Program-made: the position numbers and the translations under genes | Source of the DNA: Delphinapterus leucas | Lineage: Eukaryota > Chordata > Mammalia > Artiodactyla > Monodontidae | Length of the DNA: 64,000 nt | Assembly (NCBI RefSeq): GCF_002288925.2 | Contig: NW_022098076.1 | Coordinates: forward strand, 65,995,332 to 66,059,331 | Direction of reading: 5' to 3' | The notes under the pieces: generated by a model | Told to the model about the DNA's origin: nothing | The model's database searches: none | What the model saw: only the letters and a program-made list of their open reading frames with translations | Shown here: in pieces, positions 1 to 9,938 of the stretch | Layout: each line of letters begins with the position of its first letter | Numbering within the stretch: the first letter of the stretch is position 1

Positions 1-665
1 CTTCTGGATAACTTGCTACAGCTTCTACATCAGCACTTTTAAAAATATATTTATTTATTTAGGACTGTGTTGGGTCTTTGTTGCTGCACGTGGGCTTTCT
101 GTAGTTGCGGCTAGTGGGGGCTACTCTTTGTTGCGGTGTATGGGCTTCTCACTGTGGTGACTTCTCTTGTTGTGGAGCACAGGCTCTAGGTGTGTGGGCT
201 TCAGTAGTTGTGGCACATGGGCTCAGTAGTTGTGGCTCACGGGCTCTAGAACACAGGCTTGGTAGTTGTGGCACATGGGCTTAGTTGCTCCAAGGCATGC
301 GGGATCTTCCCAGACCAGGACTTGAACCCGTGTCCCTTGCATTGGCAGGGGGCTTCTTAACCACTGCGTCACCAGGGAAGTCCCTACGTCAGCACTTGCC
401 TTTTCACCTTGCACTTTTATGTTATGGAGATGTCTTCTTCCCTTAAATCTTATGAACCAACCTCTGCTTGCTTCAAACTCTTCTTCTGCAGCTTCCTTAC
501 ATCTCTCAGCTTTCACAGAATTGAAGAGAGTAAGAGCCTCTCTTACTTAAAAATGGCACTGATAACTTGGTTGATGCAGAGTTGCCACAAACTTTCAATT
601 TGTAAAAAAATGCCACATCTGTGAAGCACAATAAAGCAAAATGCAGTAAAATGAGGTATGCCTGT
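1..665 (-). mobile_element. Tigger1-like DNA transposon remnant, split by a SINE
   Basis: The minus strand encodes a recognisable piece of Tigger (TcMar, pogo-related) transposase, including the stretch [13 protein letters not shown], read from about 516 towards 384. The right end, with aataaagcaaaatgcag and a terminal gaggtatgcctgta at about 635-664, matches the usual Tigger1 terminus. The transposase region joins directly to the terminal region near 545, so the element carries a large internal deletion. A CHR SINE is inserted at 39-383. The element probably extends past the left edge of the window. No intact transposase frame is possible. The family call is from memory of the consensus. Confidence 0.72.
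39..383 (-). mobile_element. CHR-1 type SINE (cetartiodactyl tRNA-derived)
   Basis: Read on the minus strand, it begins gggacttccctggtgacg and carries the B-box-like segment ending gttcaagtcc. It ends in a degenerate A-rich tail, seen as aaatatatttatttattta on the plus strand. The flanking duplications ctacatcagcactt (25-38) and ctacgtcagcactt (384-397) differ at one base, so the limits are well defined. It sits inside the Tigger remnant and is therefore younger than it. Confidence 0.9.
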
Positions 666-884
666 ATCTTGTTGCTAGTGTTGTTGTTTTTAACATTTTG
701 CCATAGGAAATAGAAATACTCCTGGATCATGTCCAATTTATTTACAGGGCTTGTGCATCACAGTTTGGTGTAATTTTCATCATATTTTCTATTTGGTGAT
801 TAATATTGTTTTGTTGGCATTTTAAAATAAAGTTGTTTTGTTCAAGGACAGTGAACTCCACAGTCTGTTTCCCATGTTGGTGTG

Positions 885-924
<40 letters not shown>

Positions 925-2169
925 GCCAGCTGTGATATGGATAATAAGCTACGTGTGCCGTGATATTTGAAAGTGGGATGTATAGCTATTTAGATATACA
1001 AATAGTTTAGATTAGTTTTTCCAAAACTTACTTGTTGATATTGAAATTCTTTTCTTAGTTTTTTTGGTCAGGTCACATAGCTTCAAAACATTTTGTTTAC
1101 AGTTTATCTCAGTTCATCCAAACATTTCATTACATGGAAAAACTTCATGTTTTCTGCAAGGGCATTTTCAGCATGCAATCTATCTCTCAGATAATTTATC
1201 AGAATAACAAACACAAAGTCTTAGAATTGGATTCTTGAGAAGGCTAGAGTTTATCTTTTTCTTCTAGAGAAGTGATTGTCTGTCTCTATCATTTGTTTTC
1301 TATCTCCAAGTCATGTCTACATCCATGACATGAATAGTCTAATACCACGACAATCTAACAGGAATAATATAGCTAGTTCAGTTTTAATGTATGTGCTAAA
1401 ATATAGTAAATGACAAAATTGTGCAAAAGCAAATTATATGATCTAAGGAGCTATGTGTTGGCCGTTCTTTTTGCCTCAGAACAACAAAAGGATAAAAATA
1501 TTTAATGAATGCTGATCAGGGTTTAAGCTTTCTTTGTTATGTCATTAGAAATCTGAACATGCTAATATGCTGGCAAAAGCTAATATTAATTGATAAAGGT
1601 AGATTAATAAATGTTGCTAGTTATAATTATAATTAAACTAAATTGAATAGGTGGCTATGTTGGTTAATTTAAAATTTAGAAAAAATTAAATTCTCTGGTA
1701 AGGGAGGATCTTGGCCCTCTCTTGTGGAATGCTATCTCAATGTAAGAAACAAATATCTGGACCATAATTAGGTTTTGTTTTAGAGTTATACAAATAATTG
1801 TATAGAATGGCTGTATTCAAAAGTCTCTAATGTGAAGTAAGGAACACAATTCAGAACATTTTGTGCATGAGTCAATGTGTCTGTGGTTTTAAACAGACAA
1901 AAATAAAATTTAAAATTCTATTTATAGCCAAGTGCCATGATTTCAAAATGCTTTTGAAGAAAATTTCAGATCGTTTTAAGTGTTTTCTTTTGGGGCTGTG
2001 GCCAAATAAATTATACAGCATCAGTGTTTTTCAGCTCCAGTTTCAAACAAAATAAATTTCTAATTAAATGTGGAATGGGTAGAGGATTGAATTTTAGTAA
2101 TTTTTTGGTGAATTTTATTACTACACTTGATAAATTGATAGGGTTTGTGAGTCATTATGTTGTGGTTGG
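666..2169. other. Upstream flank, no gene seen
   Basis: AT-rich single-copy-looking DNA with stop codons in all frames. The only clear structure is a (GT)17 microsatellite at 887-920. No exon-like ORF or recognisable repeat was found. Confidence 0.5.
887..920. repeat. (GT)n microsatellite
   Basis: An uninterrupted run of 17 GT dinucleotides, likely length-polymorphic. Confidence 0.97.
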
Positions 2170-2390
2170 GAGTTTATTCTTTGGAGTTAGGCAAACATGC
2201 TTCCTGACCCAGTCCTGCTTCATATGACCCTGGATAAATTATCTGACTTCTACAAGCCTCAGTTCCCTCATCAGTCAAAATGGGATAGTGGCTCCTTCAT
2301 ACAACTGCATGAGGATTAAACGAGATCATTCAGGTAAAGTGCTTAACATGGTATCTAGCACATCTTGCAGGTGCTGCATAAATAATCTTT
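2170..2390 (+). mobile_element. MIR SINE
   Basis: Shows the MIR order: a core around gttaggcaaacatgcttcctgac, then gaccctggataaattatc, then cctcagttccctcatcag, then gaggattaaacgagat and a 3' part gtgcttaacatggtatctagcac. It is diverged, as expected for a mammal-wide element. Confidence 0.78.
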
Positions 2391-4072
2391 TCTTCCTCCT
2401 CCTTCTCTTTGTTATTATTTTTATTATTTTTTTGTTATTATTTCCTGTATTCTTTTTTGTTTCTCACCAAATTTGGCACTTCCTAAAACATGATTTAAGA
2501 TGCTGCAGTTGTTGAATTCTTAGGATATACTGAAGGTATTATAAGAAACTCATTGGATGAGAAAATTGTCCCTTGGCAATATTTGAGACACAAAAGACAA
2601 GAGAAGTAGGAGAACAATAGGTATTTTATTTGAATGAATTACCTCCAAAGATGTGTGGCACCTCTCCCCATAGTTATGCTGCCAAGCTATGGAACTGGGC
2701 TTAGAGGAACTGATGCTGTTGGGACCTAGACCTCGTAGCTATGTCCTTCTTTATCTTTACATAGCAATGTCAAGTGGAAGACCGGAAATGAATTACATTG
2801 CAGACTGACCAGAATTTTTGCAAGTCAATTTTTTAAAAACAAACTATTTACAAAGTACAATGGAAAGTACTGGAAAGCCTGGAAGAGGGGACTCTGAATC
2901 CGGTCCCAAGTCACCACAGATTGGTGTGACCTTGGGCAATAAGGTCTGCATCTTTGTTTCTACAACAATGGGTTTGAACTGCTAGATGACTTCACAGGTA
3001 ACTTCTGTCTCAAATGTTTTCTAATTCTGTATTTTCTTAGATTTTGCAGCAATTGTACTAAGCTAATTTTTTAAGCTTTCCTCGTTCAGGGTTAACTTGT
3101 TATAAAAGCAGAAATAGGGAAGAAGACCTTGGGAACAGCGCAGGACTTGAATTCAGGGTTCCAATTCGAGTTCTTGATGTCTTGTTCTGGTGTGTGATCT
3201 TGGGAAATCCCTCTACCTAGTGTATCTTAACTCTGCTTCACATTCAATTAAACTGGGAGGAATTGTAAAACACTGATGTTGGATTCCAGCCTTGAAGATT
3301 CTAAAGACTCAGCCATCAATAGATTGTTAAAGCTTTCCAGGTGATTAGAATGTGCAGCCAGGATTGAGGATCACTGCAAAAACCAGGGGGCCTTGGTATC
3401 CTTGCATCCAAGATGGAGCTCCTAAAAAGAATAGCAATAACTGTCTTCTCTGTGTGACAGAATTGAAGATCTAATAAAATAAAACAGATAAAAGCACTTT
3501 TCGATGTGTAAATGCATAGTAATGATTAAAGCAGGCTTTATTAAAGGGTTTAACTATTGTTATGCAAATGCTAGGGATTAGCACTAGTATATTAATTCTG
3601 CTGATGGGTTTCTAACCTTTTATATAAAATTTACTTGCGGTCTCTAAGGGTAGTTGAGGACTTCCTTCCCCAATTAGTACATGGCAATTTACTTCTGCAG
3701 AAACTCCAAGGGCTGCTCTGTGACCTAGAGAGGGTTTAATAATGACGTGTTGCCTCAGTGATTATTCTCAATAAACACAATTCTTCCAAGTTTTGCATAG
3801 CATAGATCATCGCCACAAGTCATCACGACATGCTTGTTTATCCCTTTGTACTACAGCTTGTAAGTACACCAAACTGGGATAAACTAGCCGAATGTTTGCA
3901 TAGTGGGGAGAAAAATCAGCTGTTTTAAAAATGTATCCTGTTCCTACTTAACCTTTGTTTAACATAGTATCCCTTAAGAACTAAATTTTACGTGTCTCCA
4001 GTGATTATCTTTCTTCAGATATTTTCACGCTTTGACACTATGACACATTTTTGCCTGTTCAACTATTCCTTT
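2391..4072. other. Upstream flank with weak old-repeat traces
   Basis: No gene was seen. The stretch 2905-3010 (ttggtgtgaccttgggcaa, then tttgtttctac) resembles a MIR. The stretch 3223-3385 (gtgattagaatgtgcagcc, then ggatcactgc) resembles the MER20/MER5 group of hAT elements. Both calls are weak. The rest is unassigned AT-rich sequence. Confidence 0.4.
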
Positions 4073-4083
4073 AGAAATATGTC

Positions 4084-4421
4084 AGACTTCCCTGGTGGTG
4101 CAGTGGTTAAGAATCCTCCTGCCAATGCAGGGGACATGGGTTCGAGCCCTGGTTCGGGAAGATCCCACATTCCGTGGAGCAACTAAGCCCGTGCACCACA
4201 ACTATGAGCCTGCGCTCTAGAGTCCGCGAGCCACAACTACTGAGCCCGTGAGCCACAACTACTGAAGCCTGTGCACCTAGAGCCCGTGCTCCGCAACAAG
4301 AGAAGCCACTGCAACGAGAAGCCTGCGCACTGCAGTGAAGAGTAGCCGCCGCTCGCCGCAACTAGAGAAAGCCCGCGTGCAGCAACGAAAAACCCACAAT
4401 GGGGAAAAAAAAAAAAAAAAA
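4084..4421 (+). mobile_element. CHR-1 type SINE
   Basis: Starts agacttccctggtggtgcag and ends in a run of A at about 4404-4422. The target-site duplication is perfect: agaaatatgtc at 4073-4083 and again at 4422-4432. It is high-identity, full-length and recent. Confidence 0.93.
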
Positions 4422-4432
4422 AGAAATATGTC

Positions 4433-5120
4433 TGTGACCATTGCAGTTTTGGTAATAAATACTTCTGCTTTGTCCAGTAGTGTTGAGTAAAGTCACACCT
4501 TGACTTCTGAAATTGGCCCACTGTGGTCTGTCCCTCAGAATGAGCAGGTGTATTTAACATAGACTTGCAGACTTAGTTTTCATGAACTTCAAGGCTGCCT
4601 GTTCGGCTCTGTATACTGGCTGCCTTGCAGCCACTCTTCAGGATTGAGTTTGAGGAACACAAACACAGGGCACTTATAGTGATGGGCTCCAGGAAGGGCT
4701 GTCACTGGGTGTGTTACTCCATCCTCTGACCTGTCAGGACTGTAGCCTTCATTCAGCATCTCTCTGCTCACCAGAAAATACATGTTGGCAAAAAAAAAAA
4801 AAAAAGTCTGGAATCTTTTCTGTATCTGTATTTTTTTTGTGAATGATTTCTGACATTTCCCTCCGTTGTCTAAGTCTGGAAATGACCTCGAAATGGAGGA
4901 ATACTTCTTTCTTTAGGAATCCCTTCAAATGCTGAATGTTATTAAGAAATAAGCAATTACTGATTATACAACTAGTAAAGTTCAGCGAAGAGCTAGCTCT
5001 TTCGGAGTTAGAGCTATGTATACTGTTGCACGTGCTTTTCTGCTCACAAGCATATTAATGCAGTTGATAAAAAAGTTTAACCTTAAGTCAATATAAATAA
5101 ATATATATAGTTAAAAATGG
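4433..5120. other. No gene seen
   Basis: Unassigned sequence with an A-run at 4791-4805. No convincing ORF, RNA gene or known repeat was recognised. Confidence 0.4.
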
Positions 5121-5275
5121 TAGGTTGACAAACTAGGGCCTGCAGGCTGCATGATTTTTACATTTTTTAAAGTGTTGTAAAAAAATTACCAAGAATATGC
5201 GTCAGAAACCATATGGCACACAAGGTCTAAAATATTTACTATATGACTCTTTAGAGAAAATGTTTGCTGACCCCA
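5121..5275. mobile_element. hAT-Charlie-type MITE remnant
   Basis: The left end ggttgacaaactagggcctg and the right end atgtttgctgacccc are imperfect inverted repeats. The interior carries ctaaaatatttactatatgactct, typical of short nonautonomous hAT elements of mammals. The exact subfamily is not certain. Confidence 0.62.
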
Positions 5276-5343
5276 GAACAATGTGGAAAGTACAAATAAT
5301 AGAGCTCACTTATTTTTGGCTTTTACCAAATAGTACGCTGTCT

Positions 5344-6077
5344 TGTGTTGAGAAGCCGGAGCTGGGGAACTGAACTAAGAACATGCAGATTATGACCCGC
5401 TGAAAGGTCGGGGCGGGATGGGGGGCACAAGTCACCCACACGGGCAGGCAGGTAGCCCTCTCAGCATCCGAGATCCCACTTTGGTGAAGTGTAATCCGTA
5501 GGGTCATTTGGATTGAAGGCACAGTTTCAATACACCCACGCAAAGGAAGCAGAGTCACAAGATTTATTACTTACAGATCCCAGAAGCTGGGGGTGGGAGG
5601 TAATGAGCTGGGGGAAGGGCAGTGACCTCTGTCCCGGGTCACCAGTGAGCAGGAGATAAAGAGTGCAGCAAGCAACTATCACTTATAACTGTATAGCACA
5701 GGGGACTATATTCAATGTCTTGTAATAACCTATAATAGAAAAAAATCTGAAAAAGAATATGTATGTATATACGTATATATGTATAAGTGAATCGCTTTAC
5801 ACCGGAAACATTGTAAGTAAAAAGATTAAAAACTGATTAATTAAAATAAAAAAAAAAGAAAGAAGGTTGGGGCGGAGGTCACTGACTTTTCACGGGCTTA
5901 ACTCTAAGTAGCTACGTGAAGAGGTGCCCAGGAAAAGCACAATGCACACTTAAGGCAGGAATCCTAAAGTCAAGCCCTTATCCAAATTTTTCAGACTCTT
6001 GAGTGTGAGCAGGGTTATCATACTGTAAAATGCCTATGCAGCAAGTCAGAGAAACAAAAGTTGTTTTTCTCATCACA
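5344..6077 (-). mobile_element. Solo retroviral LTR (copy 1), interrupted by an L1 fragment
   Basis: The repeat runs from TGTGTTGAG on the plus strand to CATCACA. Read on the minus strand it starts TGTGATG and ends CAACACA, as LTRs do. The minus strand carries a poly(A) signal in the context taataaatcttgtg near 5560. The same sequence in the same orientation occurs at 15682-16227. This copy contains a foreign L1 3' end at 5684-5865. No internal retroviral sequence adjoins it, so it is a solo LTR. Family not named. Confidence 0.65.
5684..5865 (+). mobile_element. L1 3' end fragment nested in the LTR
   Basis: Starts ctgtatagcacaggggac and continues through ttcaatgtcttgtaataacc to an A-rich tail at about 5840-5865. 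The same order is found at the 3' end of the plus-strand L1 at 33.4-34.2 kb. Comparison with the uninterrupted LTR copy at 15.7 kb places both junctions. Confidence 0.82.
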
Positions 6078-8690
6078 CTTTTTCCCTTGGAGGCATTAAT
6101 TTTCACTTGTAAAATCAGTCTTCACAGCCAGTCTAAAAAGAGAATGAAGAACCTCCTCTAGCAGAGTCTGTAACGGAATTCTCTGCTCCAAGCCAGCTCT
6201 CTGGATGGAGCTGCCCTGGAATCAGAGCTGCCGCCCTTTGACCCTTGTTTGTGCAGTTGCTCTCACTCCCCCAGACCACTCCTCAGCATCATCGCCATCC
6301 ACCAATTTGCTGCACACCTTCTTTGACCTTGGCTTTTTGGACAAATGATTTTTCCATTCTAATTGCTGTTGTGAATCTGCTTTGTTACATTGCCCTACTT
6401 TTTCACCTGCTTTCATCTTCCAAGGCCCCTCTTCTGTGATCCCTTTTTCTACCTTCTCTCCCAGAATTTCAGCCCTGTTGAGGCAGATGCCTTCCAAATC
6501 TTATATTTCTACCCTTTTACTTGCTCTTGTGCAGGTCCAGTTTCCTCACTGGTTTCAAGACAGGTCCGGTCTGCCCCCTGCAACAAACGAGAGCAAAGAG
6601 AGGACTTCTGGTGTCTTCCCTCACCGGCCCAGCTGAACCACTTTGGGAGCAGCACAGCTACCCTTTGTGGACGCTGCTTGCACACACTCTTCCTTGTGTT
6701 CAGTTAATATCCACATAGCTTGCTGTAATTTTCTTCCCATGGGCTTCCTGGCCGCTTGTTTTCACCTACGACTCCATCTACTAAGTTCACCAGGCCACTC
6801 CCGTGGTCCCTGATGCTCTTGGGATCCAGCACACATGTCTAACCAGAGCTATTACAGCACCCAAACTTCTGGTACTTTCCTCCCTTCATTCCACTCCAGC
6901 TTGCTGAATCCCTCCCTCCTACCTGTGAGTGCCCCTCTACCCAATACACATTTATCAAATGCTGACTCCATTCTGGGTACTATGCTAGGCTCTACAGATC
7001 AGGGATGAATGAGACGCAGCTTAAGTCTCAGTGTTTTTTGACAGGGGAAAGATGATATGCACAGACATGAATATAGAGCAAAGCAGTAGATGACGATGGA
7101 CAAAATTTCTAAATATTATAAGCACAGAGGGGACTATTTAGAACTAGACTCTCTAACAATAAACATTCCAAGCTACCTAATGAGACTATTACTAAATCAA
7201 ACAAATTAACTGCTTAAAGAATATTTGATTCTGTTCTTAACCTCCCCTTAAATATATGATTTAAGGGCCAAACTTCTAATACATTCTTTTCTGAGTGATT
7301 TACTCCTTCTCTGACTCACTATCTCATTTACTAATACATTATCTAGGCTCCGGTCGAGTCTGTAAACATTAAAGTTCTGTAAATAAATGCAGTTTTTGGA
7401 TTACAGTGCAAAAGACAACATCTTTTTTTTTTTTTTTTTTTTTTTGTTGCAAATACTTCTGCTCCTTACTAGAAATGGAATTCAGTCCTTATTCTGTTTC
7501 CCAAGTGCATGGGATTGTGGCTGCTGACTGGTTGGTATGCAGGTGGTCTGGGTAACTCATGGCTTTATTTATTGGAAGAGGCTTTGAGAGGTTGTTACTC
7601 AATTGTAAGAGATGCCTTTTAAAGAACTTTGCATCTGGGCATCTTTTGCCTTTCATTTCCTTTTCCCTTCTCATTCCTTGTCCACCTCCTTTGCCCCCAA
7701 GCCCTTTTCCAGGATTATATCATTATATCAAACATAAATTGGGAAAACCTAGCCAGCACATGCTTGTCTTGAGGGAGACACCCCCAAGAGCACTGAGCTG
7801 CAAGTAGGAACTATGGGGAGGTGGGCATGTTCACCAGTTTGCCCCATGTGCCTCCTGCTACTGGTACCTCCACTGGTCTATTCATTCATGACATATTTTG
7901 AGAGACTTCTCTGTGCCACAAACACCACGCTAGCTGCTAGGGACACAAACTGAGCCAAAGGGAAAACTGTTGCTGCCCACATTTGGGGGAGGTAGCATCA
8001 ATGACAAGTTCGCATTAATAAATGTGTGATAACAAATTGATATCCTAGCTCTGATACAAAGAGGAAGAGCTAATATTAGTGTTTAATTCTCTAACAATTC
8101 TGAGATCTCTGGTCTCTCTCTGTGTGTGTCTGTCTCGTCTCTCTCTCTCCCCCTTCCCTCTGTTAACTGGGGGTGGAGAAGACAGCTAACAACACCGAGT
8201 CCTGTCATTGCTGTGGTGCATTATACCCACATCCTTTCTCTTTATTGTGAGATTCTTGATCCCCCAAAGTAGATGGTATTATCTCCATTTTAAATACACA
8301 TAACGGAGAAAGACAACATTGCTATTACTCAGACTGTCATTGGGACGGCGAACAAATGAATGCTTGCATTATGGGAGTTTGGGGGCAGAAATATGCCACA
8401 GGCCCTAATTTGAAACCATCGTATTTAGTTTCTGCTGATCCACCCAATTCAGGGATTTTATTTTTTTTTTACAGCAGTGAGAGAAAAATCTTTCTTTCTC
8501 TGCACAAGTCAGGACCAGATCTCAAAATCTGCAATGTGCCCTCTCCGATGCACGCCCACCCACCGGCTTGACAAATGCTGGATTTCCCATGATAGCTGCC
8601 ACACACTCGGTTTCTCATCTCCCTATTTCTTCCCCGCCAGAATTTCTAAATCCTTCCGGAACACGTCCAGTCATCCTTTCTGAACTTTTG
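6078..8690. other. Upstream flank with L2/MIR fragments, no gene
   Basis: About 6940-7145 and 7862-8060 look like antisense L2 3' parts (tatcaaatgctgactcc then actatgctagg; ctgtgccacaaacacc). About 8200-8330 looks like an antisense MIR (ggtattatctccatttt). A 23-base T run lies at about 7423-7445. ORFs of 60-105 codons at 6222-6718 on both strands match no family I know. Confidence 0.45.
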
Positions 8691-8727
8691 AGCTCCATCT
8701 GCTTTCCGCAAAGGCCCTGGGCACAAG

Positions 8728-8776
8728 CCCGGGCGACAGAGGCGCCCGGGCGACAGAGGCCCCCGGGCGACAGAGG
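8728..8776. repeat. 17-bp-period GC-rich tandem repeat
   Basis: Three perfect copies of the 15-bp core cccgggcgacagagg start at 8728, 8745 and 8762, with a variable dinucleotide between them. It lies at the upstream shore of the CpG island. Confidence 0.95.
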
Positions 8777-8946
8777 CCAGGGCGGAGGGCCCAGCTCGGG
8801 GGATCCCTGCGCCTTGAGCTCTGCAAGGCCGCAGGGCGTCATCTGGCCAGCGAGCCCGCCACGCGCCAAAGTGCTTCCCAGCCCTCGTTCCCCGCGCTGC
8901 CAGCGAACTGAATGAGGAGCAGTGCTATTTTTACCTCCCCGGCTGC

Positions 8947-8993
8947 AATCCTTTATATATCAATATATTTGCAGGAAGGAAATATAAAGGATT
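8947..8993. repeat. Perfect 12-bp inverted repeat with 23-nt spacer
   Basis: The arms aatcctttatat (8947-8958) and atataaaggatt (8982-8993) are exact reverse complements. They form an AT-rich island in a GC-rich region about 740 bp upstream of the ADAM23 start codon. Confidence 0.95.
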
Positions 8994-9621
8994 AACAGGG
9001 AAATGCTTGGCCTAAGTTTTACCCGAGAAGGTGGCGGTTGGAACAGGAGGGGGTATGTAAGGTCTGGGGTGGTGGAAAAGGCAGGCCGATTTCTCTGGCT
9101 GGCTGTTTCCTCCAGATCATTCTGTCCTGGAAATCCCCACACTCTTCTTTCTTCCCCTCTGGCTAATCCCTGGCTGCCAGCTTCCTCTCTCCCCCGCCCC
9201 CAACTCTTGAGGTGCCACCGTCACCTCTGATGCTGCATCACTCTGCTCCCTTTTTTTCCCTCTCTCCTTTCTCTTCCACAATAAAGCATGCGCAGTGCGT
9301 CCCGTGCCAGGCAACAGCATCAGCATCAGGACGCGAAGCCGCGCTCGGGCGCGCTCTCGAGGGCGGGGCGCACGCCCGCGCCGCTCGCTCTCGCTCGCCG
9401 CCTCAGCATCCTCAGCCCCAGCGGCAGCCCCCGCAGTCACTGGAGCTGCCGCGCCCGCCGCAGGGAGGGAGGAGCATCTGGGGTGGCTCCAAGTTGGCGG
9501 AGCGACTGGGACCCCCGGACTCTTCAGCAGCCACCCCGGGAGGGGCTGAGAGGCGAGCACGGCAGGGGGCGCCGCCCAGCCCCTAGCCCCGAGCTCCGAC
9601 CCCCCTGTCCGCGGCCGCACC

Positions 9622-9642
9622 ATGCGCGCCGAGCCGGCGTGA
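9622..9642 (+). CDS. Short upstream ORF in the ADAM23 leader (6 codons)
   Basis: An ATG with A at -3 (caccATGc) is followed by six codons (MRAEPA) and TGA. It ends 83 nt before the ADAM23 start and is present only if transcription begins upstream of it. An uORF this short usually permits reinitiation. Translation is inferred from context only. Confidence 0.4.
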   Translation: MRAEPA

Positions 9643-9717
9643 CCGGCTCCGCCCGCAACCTTACCCGCAGCCTAGCCCGGCGCTCTCGCTGGCCACACCG
9701 AGCGGCGTCCGGGAGCT

Positions 9718-9938
9718 ATGAGCCATGAAGCCACCCGGCAACAGCTCCGGGCGGCCGCCCGTGGAGGGCTGCAGCCTCCCCCGAGCCTCCAGCTGCTCCC
9801 GCGGCGGCCCCGCCGGCCCGGCGCCCATCCGCGCCCCGGCCCGCGCGCCGCCCTGCCGCCTGCTCCTCGCACTTCTCCTGCTGCCTCCACTCGCCGCCTC
9901 ATCCCGGCCCCGCGCCTGGCGGGCTGCTGCACCCAGCG
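9718..9938 (+). CDS. Overlapping upstream start, +1 to ADAM23 (first-exon part)
   Basis: An ATG lies 7 nt before the ADAM23 ATG in a different frame, and both have G at -3 and A at +4. The frame is open through exon 1. In the spliced message it would continue across the exon 1-2 junction and stop at TGA 11074-11076, giving about 78 codons. It terminates downstream of the main start, so it would compete with ADAM23 initiation instead of allowing reinitiation. No protein family is recognised; it may serve only to tune translation. Confidence 0.35.
9725..9938 (+). CDS. ADAM23: ADAM23 coding exon 1 (signal peptide)
   Basis: Encodes residues 1-71 plus the first base of codon 72. The start MKPPG, the end AAAPS and the exon junction match ADAM23 as I know it. 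A long Pro/Ala/Gly/Arg-rich N-region (1-45) precedes a hydrophobic core LLLALLLLPPLAA (46-58), with likely signal-peptidase cleavage near residues 58-60. The donor is GTGGGT directly after G9938 (phase 1). ADAM23 is a type I membrane ADAM whose metalloprotease domain lacks the zinc-binding HEXXH motif in known orthologs. It acts in neuronal adhesion and as an LGI1 receptor. Those later domains lie outside this window. The ATG at 9725 is chosen because it gives the family N-terminus; a competing ATG sits at 9718. Confidence 0.95.

Noticed and set aside
6222..6718. Overlapping ORFs on both strands as a small gene
   Set aside because: No family match, no splice or promoter context, and ORFs on both strands are similar in length, as expected by chance.
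8728..8776. Possible CRISPR-like array from regularly spaced repeats
   Set aside because: The spacers are 2 bp long and the genome is mammalian. It is a small minisatellite.
9117..9623. 168-codon minus-strand ORF in the CpG island
   Set aside because: GC-rich sequence lowers stop-codon frequency. The translation is low-complexity Ala/Arg/Pro with no domain.
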